From assembly GCF_937973075.1 (NCBI RefSeq), contig NZ_CALBWL010000040.1:1-61902 (forward strand): 61,902 nucleotides of DNA. Reading direction: 5' to 3'. Positions 31,475-40,840 of this stretch are shown here, in pieces (position 1 is the stretch's first letter; every line of letters begins with the position of its first letter). This DNA is from an uncultured Campylobacter sp. (GTDB taxonomy: Bacteria; Campylobacterota; Campylobacteria; Campylobacterales; Campylobacteraceae). Under the pieces are notes generated by a model. It saw nothing but the letters and a program-made list of their open reading frames with translations, was not told the origin of the DNA and ran no database searches. Made by a program: the position numbers and the translations under genes.

Positions 31475-31828
31475 CTAGCGCCGATAAGCGTCGCCTTGCA
31501 GCTTTTTACGGCGCAGTTTTAAGTCTTGCTCATTTTTATTATTTCGCGCCTTGATATCTTGCATCGGCTGCTTTTTCATCGAAAAATCATCGTGGTCGCC
31601 TACGCCTTTTGATTCACGTTGCAAATTATTTTGCAGGCTTTGCCGATCTAATTCATTTTTTTGACGATTTAGCAGAATTTCACTATGGTTTTTCTCAAAT
31701 TCTGATTGTTTATCGTTCGTAGCATAGACGCTGGCACCAAAGCTTACTGAGTCATCTTGCGCTCTTAGTGCCGTGGAATCAGCAAATATCGCACCGCAAA
31801 GCAGCCAAAATATCAAAGCCTTTTTCAT
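31475..31828 (-). CDS. Small exported charged protein of unknown function
   Basis: A 117-residue protein with a signal peptide (MKKALIFWLLCGAIFADS). The mature part is very hydrophilic and probably one long helix rich in Gln, Asn, Lys and Glu (EKNHSEILLNRQKNELDRQ, LQNNLQRESKG, KNEQDLKLRRKKLQ). It has no cysteine after the signal. It is the last gene of the MacA-MacB-outer membrane factor run and overlaps the outer membrane factor gene by four bases (ATGA), so it is made together with the pump. It might be a periplasmic accessory of the efflux system, but I recognise no family. Confidence 0.7.
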   Translation of the reverse strand: MKKALIFWLLCGAIFADSTALRAQDDSVSFGASVYATNDKQSEFEKNHSEILLNRQKNELDRQSLQNNLQRESKGVGDHDDFSMKKQPMQDIKARNNKNEQDLKLRRKKLQGDAYRR

Positions 31829-33183
31829 TTGCGTTTAAATTTGCCTGCCATCGCGCGATAGATCGCCGCCTCGTTTTGAAGCGTCAAATATCTTTGATTT
31901 AGCTCGTTTATCTTAGCGTTTACGGCGTCGGTACGGGCTTCTAGCATATCCTTTAGCTCACTTGAGCCTGCTTCGTATTTCGCGGCGTAAAGATCGGCAA
32001 TACGCGCCTTTTCATCGTAAGCAGCGCTTAAATTTTTAAGGCTAGCCAGATTGATCTGATAAATTCTATATAAATTTAGCACCTCATTCGTAGCGTTAGA
32101 GAGCGTCTGTTCATAATTTACGACGTTTTTGCGAAAAGCGATCTCTGAAATTTTAAGGCGGTTTTCAACCCTCGCATAATCCAAAAACGGCAGACTTATG
32201 CTTACGTTGCCACTTAAAAAATTTAGCTTGAAACTATCGTTAGCGCTCACGCCTTGCCCGTTAGTAAGCCCTGCGCCTAAATTTACGCTAGGAAAGAAAT
32301 TTAACTTAGCGGTCTGTTCGTCGTAAAAGCTGGAATTTAGCCTAGCGATCGCAGCTCTAATGTCGGGGCGGTTAGCAAGCGCTGTGTAAGGTACATTTAG
32401 ATCAACGCCTTGGAATTCTATGGAATTTATCGAATCGGTGTTATCATCAAATTGCAAGCTGGAGGAGATGAGATTTCTCATATATTTATGATTATCCTCG
32501 ATGTTTTTTTGAATGCTTAAGACCTTGTTTTCAAGCCCTAGGATAGAATTTTGAATCTGCCTGTAATCTAGCTGCTCGGACTTGCCGTAATCATATTTTG
32601 CCTTAATTATTTTTTCGATCTCGCGGTAATCGCTTAAATTCTGTTTTGTCCATTTTAGCGAATCGTTTAGATAAAGCATCTCGAAGTACCCGCTGACTAC
32701 GGAATTTATAAGAGTCAGGCGAGTATTTTCAAGGTCAAACTCGCTAGCTTTGGCGTTCCAGCCCTCGGCATTTACCGCCGAGCGGATCTTGCCGAAAAGA
32801 TCAAGCTCATAGCTTACGTTAAAACCAGAGCTATAGGTTTTGTTCCAATTCGAGCCGGTGCTTATGTCGCGATTAGCGCCCGCACTCCACGAGCTACTTA
32901 GCGTAGGAAAAAGATCAGCCCTGCTTAGCCCTAAATTTGCATAAGCACTCTCAACGTTTAAAGCCGCTGTTTTTAGATCGTAGTTATTCGCAAGGGCTTG
33001 ATCTACAAGCTTATTTAGGTACGATTCGCCATATTTTTTATACCACAGCGTATCGATTTCATAGCTTGCATTTTCGTCCTTGAAATGCTCTACAGGTTTA
33101 AATTCGACCTCACTTTGATTTGAGGCACAACCGCCGATAAAAACAGCTAAAACGCCGCTTAAAATTACTTTGGAATTTATCAT
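31825..33183 (-). CDS. TolC-like outer membrane efflux lipoprotein (NodT type)
   Basis: A 452-residue outer membrane factor with lipobox AVFIGGC, so it is a lipoprotein of the NodT/OprM branch of the TolC family. Two outer-membrane-efflux repeats are seen: YLNKLVDQALANNYDLKTAALNVE opening the first, and ALANRPDIRAAIARLNSSFYDEQTAKLNFFPSV-type sequence opening the second, with long alpha-hairpins between. The extra N-terminal lipid anchor and periplasmic helices fit docking with the MacA adaptor encoded two genes upstream. Together with MacA and MacB it would form a complete tripartite exporter. It follows macB after 13 bases. Confidence 0.92.
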   Translation of the reverse strand: MINSKVILSGVLAVFIGGCASNQSEVEFKPVEHFKDENASYEIDTLWYKKYGESYLNKLVDQALANNYDLKTAALNVESAYANLGLSRADLFPTLSSSWSAGANRDISTGSNWNKTYSSGFNVSYELDLFGKIRSAVNAEGWNAKASEFDLENTRLTLINSVVSGYFEMLYLNDSLKWTKQNLSDYREIEKIIKAKYDYGKSEQLDYRQIQNSILGLENKVLSIQKNIEDNHKYMRNLISSSLQFDDNTDSINSIEFQGVDLNVPYTALANRPDIRAAIARLNSSFYDEQTAKLNFFPSVNLGAGLTNGQGVSANDSFKLNFLSGNVSISLPFLDYARVENRLKISEIAFRKNVVNYEQTLSNATNEVLNLYRIYQINLASLKNLSAAYDEKARIADLYAAKYEAGSSELKDMLEARTDAVNAKINELNQRYLTLQNEAAIYRAMAGKFKRK

Positions 33184-33196
33184 TTTCTCTCCTTGG

Positions 33197-35125
33197 TTAT
33201 TCTTGTGCTAAAGCATCTATCGGATTTAATCTGCTGGCGTTTCTTGCCGGCAGATAGCCGAAAACTATACCGATCGCGGATGACGCCGCAAAGGCGATCA
33301 CGAAAGGCGCGGTAGTAAATTTCATCGCAAAATCTGGGCTTATGGTATTAAACGTAAATCCAAGCGCTAAAGCGATTAAAATTCCTAAAGCTCCGCCGAG
33401 CGAGCAAAGCAAGATCGCCTCTATCAAAAACTGCTGCAAGATATTGGATTGCTTCGCGCCGATCGCCATTCTGATGCCGATTTCGCGCGTGCGCTCGGTA
33501 ACGCTTACGAGCATGATATTCATCACGCCGATGCCGCCCACGACGAGTGAGATCACTGCGATAGATGAGATCAGAATTGTCATCGTGCCGGTAGTGCTTT
33601 GTATTGTTTGTTTGATAGTATCTGCGTTCATCGTATGAAAATCCCGCGAGCCATGTCTTTGGACAAGTAGCTGAGTTAGGCTCTCTTCGGCCACTTGAGT
33701 ATTGACATCGTCTTTGATTTTGATGGTGATAGAGCTGATTTTTCGATTGCCTGTGATTTTATTCATCACGGTTGAGTACGGCGCGTAAATTCTTAAATTT
33801 TCGTTGCTTCCAAAGGCGTTCTTATCTTTGCCCGAAACTCCTATGATCTTAAGTGGCTTACCCGAAAATAAAATCGTCTTGCCGATAGGATCGGAATTTT
33901 TAAAAAATGTTTTTTTAGTGTTTGGATCGATAATCGCGACAGAGGCAGAATTTTTAATATCATCGTCGCTAAAATTTCTACCATCTTCTATATCTATGCC
34001 ATTAACCGCCAAAGAATTCACGCCGCCGCCGCGCAGTTGGGCTTTAGAGCTTAAATTTGCATAGGTTATCATGCCGCTTGCAGAAGCATTTGGTGTAGCG
34101 TAATCAACGTAGGGCTGGCGCGCCAAAACCTTAGAATCGCTTATCGTAAGGGTGCTCACAAAGCCCGCACGCACGTCGCCGAAATTTTTACCGGGAAAGA
34201 TATCGATCGTATTAGTGCCAATTTTGCGGATCTCGGATAAAATTTTCTCCTCCGAACCCTTACCGAGAGCTACTACGCAGATAACAGATGCAATGCCGAT
34301 GATGATGCCTAACATCGTCAAAATCGATCTTAGTTTATGCGAAAATATCGCGCTAATCGACATTTTAAAGCTTTCTATGAGCTGATCTTTGCAAAATATA
34401 AAGGAATTTTTAGTTTTGATCTGCTCTTTTTTGCGCTCAAAAACCCGTTCCGTCTTTCTTTTATCGCTTAAAATTCTGCCGTCTTTGATCTCGATGATAC
34501 GATCCGCAAATTCCGCAATATGCGCGTCATGCGTAACTATGATGATGGTATGACCCTCTTTGTGCAGCGCCGTTAAAATTTGCATCACCGTCTCGCCGCT
34601 TTTGCTATCAAGCGCGCCGGTAGGTTCGTCTGCCAAAATCACTTCACCGCCGTTTATCAGAGCGCGGGCGATACTTACGCGCTGCTGCTGCCCGCCGCTA
34701 AGTTTGCTCGGTAAATTTTTGGTGCGATCGCCAAGCTCCAGCTTATTTAAAAGCTCCACCGCTCGTTTCGTCCGTTCGCTCGCCCCTACACCCGCATACA
34801 CCGCAGGCAGCGAGACGTTTGCGGTCGCGTCCATCGTGGCGATGAGATTATATTTTTGAAAGACAAAGCCAAATTTTTTACTTCTAAGTGCCGCAAGCTC
34901 GTCGCCACTTAAATTCGCGGTTTCGCGACCTTCGATCTTATAGCTTCCGCTGCTTGGCGTATCGATGCAGCCGATTATATTCATCAGCGTGGATTTTCCG
35001 CTTCCGGATTGCCCGATTATCGATATAAACTCGCCCGCTTCGATATTGAAGCTTACGTCCTTTAATACGTGGATTTCGTTATCGCCGAGAATGAATTTTT
35101 TGTTTATATCTTTAAGCTCTAGCAT
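33197..35125 (-). CDS. macB: MacB-type ABC transporter ATPase-permease
   Basis: A 642-residue fused ABC transporter of the MacB type. The N-terminal ATPase has Walker A GQSGSGKST, signature LSGGQQQRVSIARAL, Walker B VILADEPTGALDS and the H-loop IIVTHD. The C-terminal half has the first membrane helix (SILTMLGIIIGIASVICVVAL), a periplasmic domain and three final helices (SSIAVISLVVGGIGVMNIMLVSVTERTREIG-type motif). MacB uses ATP in the cytoplasm to drive export of macrolides, peptides or lipids from the periplasm through MacA and an outer membrane factor. It sits between the genes for those two partners. Substrate not predictable. Confidence 0.95.
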   Translation of the reverse strand: MLELKDINKKFILGDNEIHVLKDVSFNIEAGEFISIIGQSGSGKSTLMNIIGCIDTPSSGSYKIEGRETANLSGDELAALRSKKFGFVFQKYNLIATMDATANVSLPAVYAGVGASERTKRAVELLNKLELGDRTKNLPSKLSGGQQQRVSIARALINGGEVILADEPTGALDSKSGETVMQILTALHKEGHTIIIVTHDAHIAEFADRIIEIKDGRILSDKRKTERVFERKKEQIKTKNSFIFCKDQLIESFKMSISAIFSHKLRSILTMLGIIIGIASVICVVALGKGSEEKILSEIRKIGTNTIDIFPGKNFGDVRAGFVSTLTISDSKVLARQPYVDYATPNASASGMITYANLSSKAQLRGGGVNSLAVNGIDIEDGRNFSDDDIKNSASVAIIDPNTKKTFFKNSDPIGKTILFSGKPLKIIGVSGKDKNAFGSNENLRIYAPYSTVMNKITGNRKISSITIKIKDDVNTQVAEESLTQLLVQRHGSRDFHTMNADTIKQTIQSTTGTMTILISSIAVISLVVGGIGVMNIMLVSVTERTREIGIRMAIGAKQSNILQQFLIEAILLCSLGGALGILIALALGFTFNTISPDFAMKFTTAPFVIAFAASSAIGIVFGYLPARNASRLNPIDALAQE

Positions 35126-35146
35126 CTTTACACCATAAAATTTTAA

Positions 35147-36331
35147 CTAAAACACCATCGGAGGCCCGTCCATATTTAACGGCGCGGCTTTTCCGTCGGC
35201 GATAAGCACCTCGTCTTTTTCATCCAAACCGCTTAAAATTTCGGTATTCAAATCATCGCTGACGCCGGTTTTTACGTATCGCTGCTCGGGTTCTTTGCCG
35301 TTAAGCACCGTGACGTAATCGCCTTTCGCGTCGCGCTTGATAACCGAGGTAGGTAGGTAGCTCGTATTGTTCGCTTCGCTTACGATTATGTTGTTTTCGG
35401 TCGTCATTCCGATCTTTAAAAAATCATTTTCATTGTCTACGAGCATCTTTGCGTAAAAATAGATCGCGCTGTCGCTGCTACTCGAAGAATAAGACGATCC
35501 GCTAGAGGTTTTATCGTACGTCCCGTCGCTAAGCGTGGTAAGACCGGGATCGATCTTGTAAATTTTAGCCTTTTTGATATTATCCAGATCCGATAGTATG
35601 GAGTATTCTACGTCCATTCCAACCTTTACTTTGGATATATCGCCCTCTGCGATCTGCATCTTGATCTCCATCTTGCTTAGATCGGCGATCTTTACGATCG
35701 TAGGCGTAGTTTGGTTGGAATTTACCGTTTTGCCCTCCTCTACCGGCATGGAAACAATCGTGCCGCTTATCGGAGCCGTGATCTTGGTATAGCCAAAATT
35801 TGTCTCCGCCGTGCTTAGCTGAAGTTTGGTCTGCTCGATCTGCGCCTCGATCTGCTTCTGCTCAGCCTCCTTTAAAGCGGCGCTATTTTTAGCGTTTTCC
35901 ACAGCCTCTTTGGAAGCGGCGTTTCTTTTATACAGCTCAAGCTCGCGGTTATACTGCGTTTTAGCGTTTGTCGCGGCGATCTTTGCCGAAGCCAAATTTG
36001 CCTCGTGGATCAGAAGCTGCGCCTTTTGCTGCGCAATCTCGTTTTCTTGCGTGACGGAATCGATCTGCGCTATCATATCGCCCTTTTGAACCTTATCGCC
36101 CACTTTGACGTAGAGCTTTTTGATCTGACCGCTTACCTGCGCGCCCACATCGACCAAATCCCTAGCGTAAACCTCTCCCGCAGCCGTCACCGTGCCTCTA
36201 ATATCGCCCTTTTCAAGTCTAGTCGTAAGAGCTTTCGGCGCCTCTTCTTGCTTAAAAAATTTACCGTATAAAAAATATATCGCAAGAAAGACAAGTACGA
36301 TAGAGCCGATAAATTTCAAGGTTTTTTTCAT
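35147..36331 (-). CDS. macA: MacA-type periplasmic adaptor (membrane fusion protein)
   Basis: A 394-residue membrane fusion protein. An N-terminal membrane anchor (FIGSIVLVFLAIYFLYG) precedes the lipoyl half-motif GAQVSGQIKKLYVKVGDKVQKG, a long coiled-coil hairpin (about 95-185, Ala/Glu/Lys/Gln-rich), the second lipoyl half TKITAPISGTIVSMPVEEGKTV, and beta-barrel and membrane-proximal domains. A Ser-rich loop (SSGSSYSSSSSDS, about residue 275) lies in the beta-barrel domain, longer than usual. It would link MacB to the outer membrane factor and stimulate the ATPase. First gene of its operon, 22 bases before macB. Confidence 0.94.
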   Translation of the reverse strand: MKKTLKFIGSIVLVFLAIYFLYGKFFKQEEAPKALTTRLEKGDIRGTVTAAGEVYARDLVDVGAQVSGQIKKLYVKVGDKVQKGDMIAQIDSVTQENEIAQQKAQLLIHEANLASAKIAATNAKTQYNRELELYKRNAASKEAVENAKNSAALKEAEQKQIEAQIEQTKLQLSTAETNFGYTKITAPISGTIVSMPVEEGKTVNSNQTTPTIVKIADLSKMEIKMQIAEGDISKVKVGMDVEYSILSDLDNIKKAKIYKIDPGLTTLSDGTYDKTSSGSSYSSSSSDSAIYFYAKMLVDNENDFLKIGMTTENNIIVSEANNTSYLPTSVIKRDAKGDYVTVLNGKEPEQRYVKTGVSDDLNTEILSGLDEKDEVLIADGKAAPLNMDGPPMVF

Positions 36332-36360
36332 TTTTCCAACTTCAAATAAAATAAGGGCTA

Positions 36361-36366
36361 ATTCTA
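36361..36366 (-). promoter_or_regulatory. Possible -10 box of the macA operon
   Basis: TAGAAT on the minus strand about 30 bases before the macA start, in the 64-base gap after the EamA gene stop. An AT-rich stretch follows upstream. Position fits; sequence match is five of six. Confidence 0.35.
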
Positions 36367-36395
36367 ATGTAAAAATATAAAATTTTAGTTAAATA

Positions 36396-37265
36396 CTAAA
36401 TTCTTTGCTCGCGCACGGCGTAAAATTTCATGATCTTTTTATGTAAAATTAGCGAAACATAAATCAGCGCCGAGCCCGCAAGTAGGCGCGCCAGATCGGC
36501 ATCTTGTTGCCAAAATACTAAATTTACGACGATCGCTGCAGGGATGAGCGCGTTATTCATAATCGCAAGCACGCCGCTATCGACTTCGCACGCGCCTTTG
36601 TTCCACAAAAAATACCCCAGAGCGCTTGCGACAGTTCCTAGATACACGATCACCGCGCCTTGCGAGAAGCTAGGATTAAATTTAGAAAAATCCCCGAGCA
36701 CGATCGCGGCAATCGCCGTAACGGCGGTGGCCCCCACAAAAAAGTAGCCGAAAAGCTCCTTCTGCTCGCTAAAGCCGTGGCGCTCCAGCATAAATTTATA
36801 CGCGCTCTGTCCGAGCCCGAAGCATAAATTTGCGCCCTGCACGAGCAAGAAGCCCGTCAAAAACTCGGAATTTATCGCGCCAAATTTGATCACCAAGGCA
36901 CCTAGCACCGCGACAGCGACGCTAAAAAGATATAGCGCGCGAAATCTAAGCTTAAGCGCGTCGTAAAGCAACGTCACGTAAAACGGAGTAAATATCGTAA
37001 AAAGCGCAACTTCATAAACCTTCAAATACGCAAAGCTGCGGTAGTAGAAGATATACATCACGCCGATCTGCACGGCGCCCACGGCGCAAATTTTAAGCGC
37101 TAGGGCGGGATTTAGCCCGCGAAATTTCATAAACGGCAAAAAACAAATTAGCGCCAACGATACGCGCGAAAACGCCAAATACGCGCTGTCTATGCCGCGC
37201 AAAAACTCGCCTATCAGCGAGAAACTAAACGCCCAAATACAAGTAACTAAAATCAGTTTTTTCAA
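36396..37265 (-). CDS. EamA-family (DMT) transporter
   Basis: A 289-residue drug/metabolite transporter superfamily protein with about ten membrane helices arranged as two EamA repeats (first: LILVTCIWAFSFSLIGEFLRG to the helix around LGALVIKF; second from FLLVQGANLCFGLGQSAYKF). Proteins of this type export amino acids, nucleosides or other metabolites; the substrate cannot be told. It is transcribed away from glmU and lies upstream of the macA operon on the same strand, with its stop 64 bases from macA. No unusual inserts. Confidence 0.9.
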   Translation of the reverse strand: MKKLILVTCIWAFSFSLIGEFLRGIDSAYLAFSRVSLALICFLPFMKFRGLNPALALKICAVGAVQIGVMYIFYYRSFAYLKVYEVALFTIFTPFYVTLLYDALKLRFRALYLFSVAVAVLGALVIKFGAINSEFLTGFLLVQGANLCFGLGQSAYKFMLERHGFSEQKELFGYFFVGATAVTAIAAIVLGDFSKFNPSFSQGAVIVYLGTVASALGYFLWNKGACEVDSGVLAIMNNALIPAAIVVNLVFWQQDADLARLLAGSALIYVSLILHKKIMKFYAVREQRI

Positions 37266-37380
37266 AACGTCCGCCTAAGCTTTAAAATTTAGGCGGAATT
37301 TTATAAAATTTTAGTTGAATTTGGGATTTAAATTTCGCCCGCACGGCATAAATTTAGGTTTTTATTTATTTTAAATGTGT

Positions 37381-37411
37381 TAAAATTATCCAATTTTTTG
37401 AAATTTAAGGG
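37381..37411 (+). promoter_or_regulatory. glmU: Promoter and ribosome site of glmU
   Basis: TAAAAT at 37381-37386, preceded by GTGT and a T-rich stretch (TTTTTATTTATTTTAAAT, 37360-37377) in the style of Campylobacter promoters lacking a -35 box. AAGGG at 37407-37411 precedes the ATG at 37417. Confidence 0.5.
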
Positions 37412-37416
37412 TAAAA

Positions 37417-38718
37417 ATGAACGACGTTTCGGTTATAGTTCTTGCCGCAGGACTCGGCACTCGGATGAAGTCGCAAAAAGCTAAAGTTCTTTTCGAGCTT
37501 TGCGGCGAGCCGATGATAATCCACATCCTAAAGAAAGCTTACGAAATTTCAAACGACGTGAGCGTGATTTTACACTACCAATTCGACGAGGTTAAAAGCG
37601 CGGTTCTAGCGCACTTTCCAAACGCTAAAATCTACAAACAAGATCACGAGCATTTCCCCGGCACTGCGGGCGGACTAAAAGAGGTTGAAATCAGCGGAGC
37701 CAAAACGCTCATAATCTGCGGCGATATGCCTTTGGTAAAAAGCGCCGAGCTTCGCAAACTCTGCGAGGGGGACGCGGAAGTAAATCTAAGCGTTTTTAGC
37801 GCGCGCGATCCGTTCGGATACGGCCGCGTAATTACCCGCGGCGGTGAAATTTTAAAGATCGTCGAGCAAAAGGACGCAAGCGAGGAGGAAAAGGCGGTAA
37901 AAGACGCAAACGCCGGCTGCTACTGCTTCAAAAGCGAGGCATTGAAACAGATCCTGCCGCAGATCAAACCCGATAATGCGCAAAAAGAGTACTACCTCAC
38001 AGACGCGATCAAAATCGCCAAAGATATGGGCTTAAAATGCGCCGCCGTGTGGGTGGACGAGCAAAGCTTCATGGGCATAAACGATAAGTTCGCCCTCAGC
38101 ATCGCCGAAAATTTAATGCAAAACGAGATCAAAGAAAATTTGATGAAACAAGGCGTTTTGATGCGCCTACCGCAAAGCATCTACATCGACAGCAGGGCGA
38201 AATTTATCGGCGAGTGCGAGCTGCAAGAAAATGTAAGCATCATCGGTCCTTGCGTGATCGAAAGCTCGCTCATTAAAAGCGGCTGCGTCATCGAAGATAG
38301 CGTCATAAAAAACTCCGACATCGGTCCGATGGCGCATCTACGCCCAAAATGCGAAGTTACAGGCACCCATATCGGGAATTTCGTCGAGCTTAAAAACGCG
38401 AAAGTAAACAGGATCAAGGCGGGGCATTTAAGCTACCTCGGAGATTGCGAGATCGATGAGGGCAGCAATATCGGCTGCGGCACGATTACGTGCAACTACG
38501 ACGGCAAGAAAAAATACAAAACGATAATCGGCAAAAATGTCTTTATCGGCTCGGACACGCAGCTAGTAGCGCCCGTGCAGGTGGCCGACGACGTTATAAT
38601 CGCCGCGGGCACGACGGTTACTAGCGACGTTCCAAGCGGCGCGCTGGCGATCAGCCGAAATAAACAAATCAACAAAGATGGGTTTTTCCATAAATTTTTT
38701 AGGAGCGAAGATGAATAA
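37417..38718 (+). CDS. glmU: Bifunctional UDP-GlcNAc pyrophosphorylase / GlcN-1-P acetyltransferase
   Basis: Makes UDP-N-acetylglucosamine for peptidoglycan and lipid A. The N-terminal uridyltransferase domain opens VIVLAAGLGTRMKSQKAKVL and has the CGDMPLV and YLTDAI segments. The C-terminal left-handed beta-helix acetyltransferase domain runs from about residue 250 with hexapeptide repeats and contains GPMAHLRPKCEV, GNFVELKN, HLSYLGDCEIDEGSNIGCGTITCNYDG and GKNVFIGSDTQLVAPV. At 433 residues it is slightly short but typical for Campylobacter. First gene of glmU-coaBC-uppS; its stop overlaps the coaBC start by eight bases. Confidence 0.97.
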   Translation: MNDVSVIVLAAGLGTRMKSQKAKVLFELCGEPMIIHILKKAYEISNDVSVILHYQFDEVKSAVLAHFPNAKIYKQDHEHFPGTAGGLKEVEISGAKTLIICGDMPLVKSAELRKLCEGDAEVNLSVFSARDPFGYGRVITRGGEILKIVEQKDASEEEKAVKDANAGCYCFKSEALKQILPQIKPDNAQKEYYLTDAIKIAKDMGLKCAAVWVDEQSFMGINDKFALSIAENLMQNEIKENLMKQGVLMRLPQSIYIDSRAKFIGECELQENVSIIGPCVIESSLIKSGCVIEDSVIKNSDIGPMAHLRPKCEVTGTHIGNFVELKNAKVNRIKAGHLSYLGDCEIDEGSNIGCGTITCNYDGKKKYKTIIGKNVFIGSDTQLVAPVQVADDVIIAAGTTVTSDVPSGALAISRNKQINKDGFFHKFFRSEDE

Positions 38719-39892
38719 GAAAAAGGTTTTACTCGCGGTTTGCGGGAGTATCAGTTTTTACAAAGCGTTTGAAATTTTATCCGCTCTGAAAAAGTCGAAT
38801 TTCGACGTCTATGTCGCGCTTAGCGACGGCGTGCAGGAGTTTGTCAGCTACAAAGCTTTCGAGGCGCTGTGCGATCACCCCGTGCTTTGCAAAGCCAACG
38901 AAAACTGGCAGGCTGGCATCAACCACATCGCTTATTCCAAGGTGGATTTAGTTTTGATAGCACCTGCGACAGCAAATACGATAAACAAGCTCGCTTGGGG
39001 CGTCTGCGACAACGTATTTTTAGAGGTGTTAAACGCGGCCTTCGCCCATGCCAAGGTGGTTATCGCACCAGCCGCAAATCCAGCGCTACTTGAAAACAAC
39101 ATCACAAAAAACTGCATCGATATGCTAAAAGCGAGCGTCAATGCGTATTTTGTGGATCCGATAGAAAAAACTCTAGCTTGCGGCGATACCGGTAAGGGCG
39201 GGTTAGCGAGCACCGAGGCGATCATGCAGACGCTAAAGCGCGCGCTTTATAACGATAAATTTTGGGAAGACAAAACCGTCATCATCACCGGAGGCGCGAC
39301 GATCGAAAAGATCGACAGCGTACGCGGCATTACGAATTTCTCCAGCGGCAAAACCTCCAAAGCGATTGCCGACGCTCTGTTTTATCTGGGCGCAGACGTG
39401 ACGCTGATCTCTAGCAACGAATATGAAAATTTACCATACAAGCTCGTTAAATTTGAAAGCACCATCGGGCTAAAATCGGCGCTTGACAGCACGAAATTCC
39501 CCGACGGCTCATATTTGATAATGGCTGCTGCGGTAAGCGATTATTCGCCGAAGGTTCGCTACAAAGACAAGGTGAAAAAAGCGGAGATCGGCGAAATTTG
39601 GAATTTACGCCTGGGCGAAAACGAGGATATCTTAAGCTCCGTGCGCGGAAATATCAAAAAGGTGGGCTTCAAGCTCGAGACCGACCGCGAAAACGCCGTC
39701 GGCGAGGCCAAACGCATGCTAAATGAAAAGCATCTCGACGCCGTCTGCCTAAACGTGCTCGACGACATCATCAAGCTCGGCGGCGACGTCCTTAAGGTCA
39801 CCTTCATCACAAAAAACGATCAGGTCGTAATCGACACCGCGCCGAAGGACGAAGTCGCCCTAAAAATCGCGGCTGAGCTAAAAAAAATCTGA
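38711..39892 (+). CDS. coaBC: Bifunctional CoaBC (phosphopantothenate-cysteine ligase / decarboxylase)
   Basis: Two steps of coenzyme A synthesis from 4'-phosphopantothenate. The N-terminal FMN-dependent decarboxylase (CoaC) shows VLLAVCGSISFYKAFEIL, the histidine segment GINHIAYSKVDLVLIAPATANT and the CoaC loop with AANPALLENN. The C-terminal ligase (CoaB) shows VIITGGATIEKIDSVRGITN, FSSGKTSKAIADAL and MAAAVSDYSP. The start at 38711 has AGGAGCGAAG before it and yields 393 residues; the in-frame ATG at 38678 lies inside glmU and would add a non-conserved tail. Translation is probably coupled to glmU by an eight-base overlap. uppS follows after three bases. Confidence 0.96.
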   Translation: MNKKKVLLAVCGSISFYKAFEILSALKKSNFDVYVALSDGVQEFVSYKAFEALCDHPVLCKANENWQAGINHIAYSKVDLVLIAPATANTINKLAWGVCDNVFLEVLNAAFAHAKVVIAPAANPALLENNITKNCIDMLKASVNAYFVDPIEKTLACGDTGKGGLASTEAIMQTLKRALYNDKFWEDKTVIITGGATIEKIDSVRGITNFSSGKTSKAIADALFYLGADVTLISSNEYENLPYKLVKFESTIGLKSALDSTKFPDGSYLIMAAAVSDYSPKVRYKDKVKKAEIGEIWNLRLGENEDILSSVRGNIKKVGFKLETDRENAVGEAKRMLNEKHLDAVCLNVLDDIIKLGGDVLKVTFITKNDQVVIDTAPKDEVALKIAAELKKI

Positions 39893-39895
39893 TCC

Positions 39896-40573
39896 GTGAA
39901 TAGCCTAAATCATCTAGCCATTGTGATGGACGGCAACGGGCGCTGGGCGAAAAAGCGCGGTCTGCTGCGCACCGGTGGGCACGAAGCGGGCGCGGAAGTC
40001 GTGGAGCAGATCTGCGAGTTTTGCATCGACGAAAGCATCGCAAACCTCACGCTCTACGCCTTTAGCACCGAAAATTGGAAGCGTCCGAAAAGCGAAGTGG
40101 AATTTTTGATGAAGTTGCTGCAAAAATTCCTAATTTCACGCCGCGAAAAATTTACCCAAAACGGGATAAAATTCTATCCGATCGGCGACATATCGGCTTT
40201 TAGCGGCGATCTGCGAAGCGAGATCGAATATCTTTCAAATTTAACTCAAAACGGGCGAGCGCTAAATTTTAACCTAGCGATCAACTACGGCTCTCGCGAC
40301 GAGATCGTGCGAGCGTGCGAGCGGCTGCTTGCAAGCGGCGAGCGGCTAAGCGAAGCGGGCATCGGCGCGCATCTGGATACCGCGCACAGCGGCGACGTGG
40401 ATCTGCTGGTGCGTACGGGCGGGGAGCAGCGGCTATCTAATTTCTTGCTCTGGCAGGCAAGCTACGCCGAGCTTGCATTTACGCCGACGCTGTGGCCGGA
40501 TTTCACGCGCGAGGAGCTTGCTCACATAGTGGATGATTTCCGCCGCAAACAGCGCCGCTTCGGCGGTCTTTGA
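39896..40573 (+). CDS. uppS: Undecaprenyl diphosphate synthase
   Basis: cis-Prenyltransferase, 225 residues, that makes the C55 lipid carrier for cell-wall and LOS glycans. The substrate motif HLAIVMDGNGRWAKKRG carries the catalytic aspartate; NLTLYAFSTENWKRP, INYGSRDEI and the dimer-interface DLLVRTGGEQRLSNFLLWQ and YAELAFTPTLWPDF motifs are all present. Start is a GTG at 39896, three bases after coaBC. From memory, in C. jejuni uppS is followed by the prepilin peptidase gene; here a foreign AT-rich segment stands between them. Confidence 0.96.
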   Translation: MNSLNHLAIVMDGNGRWAKKRGLLRTGGHEAGAEVVEQICEFCIDESIANLTLYAFSTENWKRPKSEVEFLMKLLQKFLISRREKFTQNGIKFYPIGDISAFSGDLRSEIEYLSNLTQNGRALNFNLAINYGSRDEIVRACERLLASGERLSEAGIGAHLDTAHSGDVDLLVRTGGEQRLSNFLLWQASYAELAFTPTLWPDFTREELAHIVDDFRRKQRRFGGL

Positions 40574-40654
40574 GCTACGGCCAGTCACTCTAACGGTCGC
40601 TTTAAATTTTAAAATTTTAATTTGCAGAACCTGTTGCTACTTGTCAAGGACTTT

Positions 40655-40840
40655 TTAATCAAAATCATCTTTTTTTTCGTCCGATTTTCTCCTAAGCTCC
40701 CTCAACATTATTCTTGTCAACTTATCTTGCATTGTTTCTGTCGCATTTTCATTGGAATGGACAACAACCTCATAGGTGGTCTTTCCAATCTTTCTCTCTG
40801 TGCTAATGCCGTTTTTATCCTTATTTTTCAGTTCTTCCAT
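40655..40840 (-). CDS. TnpW-like small transposon-encoded protein
   Basis: A 61-residue, highly charged peptide with the core IGKTTYEVVVHSNENATETM and QDKLTRIMLREL. From memory this resembles the TnpW family of small proteins carried by Firmicutes conjugative and mobilisable elements, which have a TTYxVxxxFxxxxxETxxDKxxRLI pattern; the function of that family is unknown. A strong AAAGGAG lies before the ATG. The region just upstream (40860-40980) is also AT-rich and may be the remains of a neighbouring element gene. The gene points away from the flavodoxin gene's start, on the same strand and downstream of it. Family call moderate. Confidence 0.6.
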   Translation of the reverse strand: MEELKNKDKNGISTERKIGKTTYEVVVHSNENATETMQDKLTRIMLRELRRKSDEKKDDFD

